Shown piece after piece: positions 56,123-64,000 of a DNA stretch of 64,000 nt (position 1 is its first letter; each line of letters begins with the position of its first letter). The position numbers and the translations under genes were made by a program. The DNA comes from Piper betle (lineage: Eukaryota > Streptophyta > Magnoliopsida > Piperales > Piperaceae): NCBI GenBank assembly GCA_033002965.1, contig JAURVB010013345.1, forward strand, positions 1-64,000, given 5' to 3'. Under the pieces are notes generated by a model. That model was not told where the DNA came from and did not search any database. It was given only the letters and a program-made list of their open reading frames with translations.

Positions 56123-59100
56123 ATGGCTTCGTCAGGTGCGGTTTCTTCTCTTTTTTGTACCTTGTTCCCTTTGATTTCGTTCCAATTCCTCGTTAAATTA
56201 TATGTGGTGCTGTTGAGCCCTAGGCCTAGGCTAGGCTGCTCTTCAATTGAATTTTAAGAGAATGGTGTTGTGTGAAATTGTATGCTATTCGCTCGTGTGT
56301 CCACGTCGGCAGAGCAGAGAAGTTCATGGAGGGGTGATTTGTTTATGCGGAAACGTTTAATCTATTTTTTCATGGTTTCATGGGCAGGGAAAATCATGTA
56401 ATTCCAGACATGATCAACATGGCATGAATGGTTTTTGTATTACTAGTGTGACTGATAGTTAATTCTTGACCTTGCATGATTGCATTTTGTGGCAGAAGTG
56501 TTTAGTTCGGTGTCCGTGGATTCCGGTGCAAACCACCACTTCGAGAGCTTCCAGTTCTTGGAAACTCGGCGACCTTGGCTAGGTATTTTGTCGCTTACTT
56601 TCTTCCATCATTGAAACCTAGTATTGTACCTTTACATGAAAAGAACGAGACCATAAAAATCGCATTTTTTTAGTACACTCTGTTCTAACAATGTGTAAAA
56701 AGCAGATCTTTATGGAGTTAGACTTCGTCCTGTCCCGCATTTCGGAAGTTTGAGCAGCAAGCCTTTCGTTGATCCGGCGCTCATCCACCGTAGCCTTCCT
56801 GATGAAATTCTCTTTGAGGTACTTTATTTCCTGCCACCTGCATACTTCAATGACATAGATGATATTTCTACAGTTGAGCAATAAATCTCTTATTTTTTAA
56901 GCAATGAATTTGATTGGTTTCATGTAGATTGCAAGTCATAATATGCTATTAATTTATTTTATACTTGTTGTGTCTCTAACAGTTATGTTGTTGTGGTCTT
57001 AAGATATTTGCACGAATGTCTCCCTATACCTTGGGAAAAGCAGCTTGTGTATGTCGAAAGTGGAGATACACTATTCGCAATCCTGTCTTCTGGCGTGCTG
57101 CATGCCTTAAATCATGGCAGGTAAGTGTATTTTAGAAATTTTATTTTTTTAATAATATGAGTTGTCAATTATGAAATCTCAATCTATTCTTTTAAAGCTA
57201 TCTTGTGCAGTTGAAAATTTTAGACTTGTCCAGTCCACTTATGATGGCTCATGGAGAAAAATGTGGGTTTCAAGGCCAAGAGTTCGTACTGATGGTGAGT
57301 TTTTTTTTTAATATTTAATTCATGTTGATTTTTTGAGATGCTGAAATGAAGGACCAAAACAGAAGTAAAAATAAGTAGCTGCACAACCAGTAAATGTTTT
57401 ATGTGTTGATGCTCGTTAAAAGTCTGTTCACATTTCAGGTATATATGTGAGTAGAAACACGTATATTCGAGCTGGAGTTGCAGAGTGGAAAGTAACAAAT
57501 CCAGTTCATCTGGTATTGACTTGATTAGTCTGTTGTATGGTGCCACTAGATGGGCTTTTTTGAGCTTCCGATTATTACTGTGACTTTAATAGAATTGCAC
57601 ATGGCATCCAATTTTTCAGATTGACATGATGATATTACTGAGGAATGTCTTTATCAGAACATTTTTGCTTCTTATCCTGAGTCAGGGTTGACAGTCATAA
57701 AAGTTATATGTGTATTATCTTGCACCTTTGAAAGCTTATTCTAAATAACTAGTCAGAAAAGTTTTTCTTTCTGACACGTTAATTTATTTGTTTTTCAATA
57801 AATGCTAGAGTATGGGGAGAAGAATATGAGAAGAAGGCAGTTTGAATGTTTATTGATTCTTAGGGAGATGACATGAATGGAACATGGAAAATGTGCATAT
57901 GGCATAACAAGTCACTTGATAACTCAATTAAGTTCCTTGCAATACATGAAGCCATGTAATATGTGGTTGTTTGCTATGTTTGGTCTTTTTCTTAATCTAA
58001 TTATCCCTGTATATATCTGCAGCCGTGCATTGTGTTGTTGGCAATTAATGGTTCTAATGTGTATGATTTCAGGTATGCTATTTCCGTTATATAAGATTTT
58101 ACCCTAGTGGGAGGTTTCTTTACAAGGTAAATGGACCAATTTTCAATGCAAAATATGTTACGAGTTTGGACATCAGTGGGGATGATATTTTTTTCCTTTC
58201 CAATGTCAGAATTCCTCTCAGAAAATTAAGGAGGTAGCTCGGTACATGAATTTTCGTGCTTCCAAAACTGACAGCATATTTGGTGGTCGCTACACATTGT
58301 TTGAGGACCAGGTCTCTCCTGCATTGTTTATTCAATTTTAAGGACTATTACTTTTGTAGTGGCAATCCGGTGTGCCTATCAGGCCTTCACTCATCACTTT
58401 GCTGTAATAGGCTAATTTTGCAATTTTTTTCCCACTTTTATTTCCTTCTTTGGTTGCTTACATGCATTTTTTGATGGTAATATTTATTGGATCAGATGGT
58501 AAGAACAGGTGTAGCATTTTCTGCACTTTCTTCATGTAAATAAGTATTTTCTGTGACTTGATGCATACAATTATTTCAGGTTGAAGCAGCTTTGCTGTAC
58601 CCAGGTCTGCGCCCTACTGTTCTGAGAATTCGTCTAAGGTAAACGTGATGGGTCTTTCGAATGCGTTGTTCTGTGTTATATGGCTTTTGCCCGTGCAAAT
58701 AGGTTGTGTATTTGATAAATAATGTTAAAAATAAACGATTATGTAGACTGTGGTTGTTTGATGTTTGGAAGTGGAAATCGTCTATAGCTATCTGATGACT
58801 ATTGTTGCCATGGTTATAAATAGGCTACGAGGAACAATATTGGGGGCAAATAATCGGCTTGATCTACTTTCCTTGGTTACTAGTGGTGTAAATGATACGG
58901 AAGCTAGTGAGAGTTCTGATGATGTGCTTGGAGTTGTTGAAGGCTGGCAAGAAAATGAGACTCATAACCCTGATGTTCCAGCAACATCACATCGCCGTGG
59001 ACTGTCTCCATTTGTTTTTGTGCCATTGGAAGAGGTGGTTATTCAGGATTTTATTATTTTCATGCTTAAGATATGTGTTTTCCTCAATACCTGTTTTTCA

Positions 59101-59524
59101 TCCTAATTGTATTCAGGTCCTTCCTAGGTCCATTAAATTTTTTCTTCCAATACCTTTGATATGTTGATTTAGCATAGAAACCAATTGATTATGCTTCAAA
59201 ATGTCTTAAACAGCCACAAGTTAATCGGATTTTAGTGACTCATTAGAGTTAGCAGGTCTATATTAATTTGTTTAGGTGGTCATCGCAAGGAGTAAATAGA
59301 TTTGCACATCAAGCACGTAAGTGCTCCCTACTAAACGAGTGTCTTTTTATTAGTCTATCCAGGTTGTCAAAGTTTGTAATTGTTCTTAACTGCAAAATGT
59401 CAATCAAGGCAGATTTTTTGAGACAACTAATTGACTAATTGTGGTGTTTGTTCTAATATTATAGGTTGATACTTCAGTGTTAAATCTTCCAGTGGAGAAG
59501 ATGGACTACTTTGTTCCTGGTTGA
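56123..59524 (+). CDS. FBP7: F-box protein 7-type (FBP7/At1g21760-like)
   Basis: Substrate-receptor subunit of an SCF E3 ubiquitin ligase; the Arabidopsis homologue is linked to translation under temperature stress. Eleven exons: 56123-56135, 56496-56582, 56706-56818, 57004-57120, 57198-57294, 57439-57512, 58073-58126, 58210-58311, 58580-58638, 58824-59034, 59465-59524. All have GT/AG sites and consistent phase, giving 328 residues. The F-box is [20 protein letters not shown] then [20 protein letters not shown] (~residues 65-105). The C-terminal Hrt3/FBXO9-like domain contains [64 protein letters not shown], and the ending [11 protein letters not shown]. The first exon is only 13 bases. No frame defect. 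Confidence 0.95.
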
Positions 59525-60829
59525 AAAATTGATTACGTGTTAAATGTCTCCTAGTCATATTTCGTGTTCATGATGCTTACTTCATTTATTTCCAAAACGC
59601 TGTTAATATGTGCTTGTAAACATAGAACTGAACTATTTAGTCTGTATCAGACTTCATTGTGTAATTTTCTCGAGCGAAGTATGTGTATCCCTTGTTATGT
59701 ATCTATTGTGATTAGTGCGAGTGAGAACATTGTAAGGCAGTCTTGGTTTGTAAATTTGTATACGTGTTATCGAACCACAAGTGAAAAAATGACAGTATGG
59801 TCGAAACTCATTCTAATTTGAAGCCTTCTTGCATGAGTCCTTGGTTGGAAGGGGCAATAACGTTTCGTACTTTTTAAGAGGAAAACATTCATTAAAAAGG
59901 ACCAAGAAACCAATTACAGCAAGTAAAGACTTAGTAGTAAAATTACATTCATACGTTCTAGCAGATTTAGCAATATTATGAGCTAATGAAACAAGGGTTT
60001 TGGGAAGCCACTGAAGTGTCCAGCCGAATGTCTATCATAATTTTTTCAAAAGAGCGGCAATATGTACCAATTTCCATGATAACATGAAGGGGTATTCTTT
60101 CTCTGGCCATTGAGAAATAGATTTGCAATCGACACAAAATATGAAGCCACATTGCGTGAATTTTGCCGCATCAACCGTGCTGTCTAAGTTACATATTTAA
60201 TTTGAACAAATTTTAATAAGTTTTATAAAATAATATTTATATATTTTAAAAATATGGTGCATAAATAAGAGACCGATAAAATTGTATTTTAATTTTACAT
60301 TATTATGTCTTACTTTTAAATTTGTCAAAGATGCACAAATTAATAGATATTTTAGATTTAATTTTTATTAAAATTATTTTAATAATTAAGATAAAATAAT
60401 TATTAAAAATATTTATATTATGTTTAAATTTTATAATTACCCTTATTATTTATTATTTTATTTACCTATATAACTTTTGAAACGTGGGAGTTGCTAAATT
60501 GTTCAAAATGGAAGGTATATTTCGTATAAACTACAATAGAGGTGTAGCTCGTACATTAATTATCCATGAATTTAAAAACTTCTCACGAATGAGTAAAATG
60601 ATAAGGTCGTTTTCATATTGCCATTCATGATAACCGCTTCAATTAAGAGGGGCTAAGTAAGGAAGGTAATAGTCATTAACTCTCTAATGAATTATTAATA
60701 AAGGCCCTCCCAGGTCCCAAATAAATAACATATACTAGGGTCGTCGTCCCCAATACTTCCTTCCCTTCCGACGAAGTCAGCTGGGAAAGCAAACAAACAA
60801 ACAAACACACGGGTTGGCTGTGAGAGGCA
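59525..60829. other. Intergenic: FBP7 3' flank and SGT promoter
   Basis: Includes the FBP7 3' UTR, an AT-rich centre (about 60190-60480), and the upstream region of the SGT gene. No exon or repeat family was recognised. Confidence 0.4.
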
Positions 60830-63800
60830 ATGGAGAGGCTTCGAAGCGACTCTCCCGAGTGCCGCCGCATCGTCTCCGCCTTCATCGACTTCCTCTCCAA
60901 TGGTTACCTCTCTCTCTCTCTCTCTCTCTCTCCCGCGACGACTTTTTTTGGTGGTTTTGTTGCTTTGTCTTTGCTATTAATTATGTCGACGACTCTCTCT
61001 CTCTCTCTCTTCTGTTTCAGATTCAGATGCCCCCCACCCCCTTTTTCGTACATAATCGTTCTAAGAATCTCTAGGTTAGGTCAATTACGACTTTTCCATT
61101 CTAGGGAACAACTACGCTAACGAGTGTTGAAGCTGAGGGTTGTGCATATTGAAGTAATAGATATCTTATCAAGACAGAATGGGTTAATTAGTTTGTAAGA
61201 CAATTTGGTTCTTCGTTTCGTTATTATGGATAGCCTGAGAGAAGAGAATTTCTTTTCAGTCATTGGAGGAGGTCGTATATCAGGGAATTTGAAAGGAATT
61301 TTGGGAGGTGCCGGAGCAGTATTGATGGACCTAATCTTGTCCTGCATGCATATGTACTTCCTGAATCGCAGGATCCAAGTGAACAAGTTTTTGCATCTCG
61401 GCTTATGGATATACGAAATGCGTCTCTCCTAATTTTATCATAAATTGTGTGGTAGATAGTTTCTCCCTTGTTGGCATTCTTCTTTTGACATTGGTTCGAG
61501 ATTAACCCCTCTTCTTCACATTGTCCAGAAAAAATAAACTGCCACTTATTTTTCACAAAGGGTTTTGGAAATAATTACTGAGTTGACTTCATTTTTTTCT
61601 TTTCTGTGATAGTTGAACCTGCTCCAGGTGTTGATCTCGAAGGTCTAGAGGTAGCGAGAGAGTGTTTACAGGAAGTTTTTGAGCTCAATCGCAATAATCA
61701 TGGGGATCAAGTTCAGTCCGGCCTATTGCTTGAGCTTTTTAGGTCGGTTGGCATAAGTGAAGAGCATGGGAATAAATCAGACTATAAGCACACAATCACA
61801 TCTACACGAGGACCTGATTTGGCCTCGGTCCAAACTTTCACAAGCGGTGGTGACACTGATGGAGCAGCTCAAGTGGTACTTATTATATTCTCCCTCTCGT
61901 TCTTCCTTCCCTCTTCCTTGCATATATTAGATTGAGTTTTTAACTCTCTGACAGTGTTTCCATTTGAACCAATCTCTTTCTTTACAGGTAGAGTCAATGC
62001 GTGGAAGGTCACATCTTTCAGGTGTGATTCTTGTCTTTTGTATTCTTCATATTAGTTCTGTTATGGTTATCTTTCTTGGTTTTTTCTTTTTAGTAACCAA
62101 ATACAACTTGTATTTCACAACATTTTAATTACCTCCGATGAAGCATAGTTTGAACAACTTCTATGCATATGAGCACTCTAAGTCCAGAATACAATGTAAT
62201 GATCAAAGATCCAGAATACAGATCGTTTCAATCATTGTATTAGAAGATTGAAGATTTTATATGAGTGCAAATGGTTACTGATTTTAGATATCTATGAAGT
62301 CATCAAAATCTGTTAAAAGAAAAATAAAATATAACTTGTCCGTGATCTCTTATCTCTACAATGTTATGATTCTTTTCTGTATCTTTCTTTAGAAAATGAT
62401 CCTTTAATGTGTATTCCTGTTTAGGGAAGAATTGATGACTATTCATATTTATTTTGCCACTCTGTTGTCCCTTGGGAATTTTATTTGGCAAATAAATGTG
62501 TATGTGAGTACCTCAGAATATTTTGAATACGTAAGTATTTCTTTGTGAGGATTTTATGTAGTTTGCACTTCTCTGATTGTAGAAGTTGCAAATGATGAAC
62601 TGTTTGGACAATTTTGTGGTGCGCTGGAAAGAGTTCATTTTTTCAATCCGACCACTGCTGGAGATGATGACCATGTTCGACTGTCTAAGGCAAAGCGCAT
62701 GTTTGATGATGCCTTAATAGTAAGGAAACCTTTTATGCTTCTTGTTGGTCTTATATATGGGGCCTTATTATGAAAAGTGCTTTATCTCTTCTCTTAATTG
62801 TTTATTCCAAACCAAGAGTCTAGCTCTTAATGAATAAACTGACAGGGTTGGAAACTTATGATGCCATAAAGAAATGCAGTTTCACATGATCTCCTGCTGA
62901 TTTCCTAAATTTTCTTGTTTAAAAGTGAAAGTTATTGAAATGTAATCCTTTACCTTGTTATGCTAATTAACCTTATATATGTGTAATCATGCGCCATAAC
63001 TTTGAGTTGGCAATGCCTTAGATTGTAATCATTTTGGGCTGCATGTGATATTGCAATTTTTGTTTCTATTCTTTGGTTCTCATTCATAGAAATAATTTGA
63101 TGACCTTCAGGAAATGGAGAAGTCTGGCTGCCAGATAACTGATACCAGCAACCTTGCTGAGAATTTGAAATCTCTAGGTCATGTTCTTGATTTCATTTCA
63201 CCCTAGGGCTATCTTTGCTGTTTTCATGGACCCTTGGCTACCTTGCTAAGACTATGAAAACCGTTGGTCAAGTTCTTGCTCGATTTCAAGTGAAAATTTT
63301 TATTTATTTTATTTTATTTCTGTATCCTATCCTCAAAATTAACTGGATTTCAGGTAACCGAGTCATGCAGTCTGGGAATTACCAAGATGCTATAGAGTAT
63401 TATACTTGTGCAATAGCTCTTTCTGAAAATAATGCTATTTACTATTGTAACAGGTATGTCCTATTTGGTCTGCTAAATGTTATCTTATGTTGATTTAAGT
63501 TTTTGATAAATGTTAATTTGTCATATAAAATATTATTAGTGAGTTTTTTTTGTTAATTGTTTGTGTTTGTTCTGGTTGGACCAGACTTTCTGTTGGATTG
63601 GCATGTTAAGAAAAACAATTACGTTATTTGCGCTGAAATTTCGTGTTGGATGCCCTACTTTAGGAAAAATGAGTTATCATAATTGCAAAAGTATTTTTGT
63701 GTTGTTTTCAAACTAGGTATATGCTATTTTTATGAAATTTCTGCATGCCTTATGTCTCTGGTGCTGAACGTCTAGAGTTTTATTTGCTTTTTGGTTGACT

Positions 63801-64000
63801 TTCTTTGCTATGAAATTCTAACCAAAAGCTTTCAGGGCTGCAGCCTACACTCAAATTCATAGTTATGCCGAAGCAATTTTAGATTGTAAGAAAGCCATCA
63901 TGATAAACCCAAACTACAGTAAGGCATATAGCCGTTTAGGCATGGCTTATTATGGACTAGGAAACTACAGAGATGCTATCAACATGGGATATCTGAAAGG
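60830..64000 (+). CDS. Small glutamine-rich TPR co-chaperone (SGT/SGTA), 5' part
   Basis: Cytosolic TPR protein that links Hsp70/Hsp90 to tail-anchored and mislocalised membrane protein handling. Exons seen: 60830-60902, 61613-61872, 61988-62021, 62583-62719, 63111-63177, 63354-63453, 63836-beyond 64000, all in phase. The N-terminus MERLRSDSPECRRIVSAFID and VEPAPGVDLEGLEVARECLQ form the SGTA homodimerisation domain. After a linker come the TPRs: AENLKSLGNRVMQSGNYQDA, IALSENNAIYYCNRAAAYTQ, YAEAILDCKKAIMINPNYSK, AYSRLGMAYYGLGNYRDAI. The window ends in the third TPR, so the C-terminal part is missing. Exon 4 (FGQFCGALERVHFFNPTTAG) is a plant-type linker. The frame is clean. (CT)n repeats at 60909-60931 lie just inside intron 1. 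Confidence 0.92.

Noticed and set aside
1..64000. CRISPR arrays, bacterial operons or organellar DNA
   Set aside because: Spliceosomal introns, plant LTR elements and dispersed repeats show nuclear plant DNA; no regularly spaced identical short repeats with unique spacers were seen.

Overview
The window is nuclear DNA from a flowering plant. Evidence for this is intron-rich genes with GT/AG splice sites, plant-specific families (PsbS, YlmG/YGGT, an S-domain lectin receptor kinase), and abundant Ty1/copia and Ty3/gypsy debris. Several single-exon genes or first exons have very GC-rich 5' ends that become AT-richer downstream (3474-4000, 25754-26150). That gradient is common in monocots and some other angiosperm lineages, but the species cannot be named from sequence alone.

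Layout. 1-2240: gypsy LTR end nested in a decayed copia element plus two copia LTR copies. 3474-5975: intact intronless S-domain receptor kinase (+). 7182-8368: PsbS of photosystem II (-). 9513-12000: repeats and reverse-oriented gypsy LTR. 12928-16028: METTL16/FIONA1 m6A RNA methyltransferase (-). 16140-19490: hairpin/GC-rich element end, SINE-like and copia relics. 21140-21901: two-exon plant protein with a CxxH/CxxC-like N-terminus (-). 24330-25100: possible mini-gene (-), divergent from a YlmG/YGGT chloroplast gene at 25754-26422 (+). 26423-33420: AT-rich intergenic DNA and an unclassified GC-rich block. 33422-45080: 28-exon PDS5 cohesin-cofactor gene (+). 45750-55800: repeat nest with a 2.7-kb inverted-repeat element, a second GC-rich hairpin element split by a gypsy LTR of about 3.08 kb, and a 643-bp TIR element with a perfect 9-bp target duplication. 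56123-59524: FBP7-type F-box gene (+). 60830-end: SGT/SGTA-type TPR co-chaperone, cut by the window edge (+).

The genes are unrelated housekeeping, photosynthetic and signalling loci, each with its own promoter; nothing suggests a cluster or operon. Two points stand out. First, four otherwise well-conserved genes (PsbS, METTL16, PDS5, YlmG) carry single-base indels that splice-phase arithmetic exposes, while the receptor kinase, F-box, two-exon and SGT genes are clean. This looks more like residual assembly error than decay, but must be tested. Second, three separate loci share a hairpin-hairpin / GC-rich / AT-rich architecture with one boundary motif, and that motif also occurs inside the gypsy LTR. 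This is the best candidate here for an undescribed non-autonomous element family.
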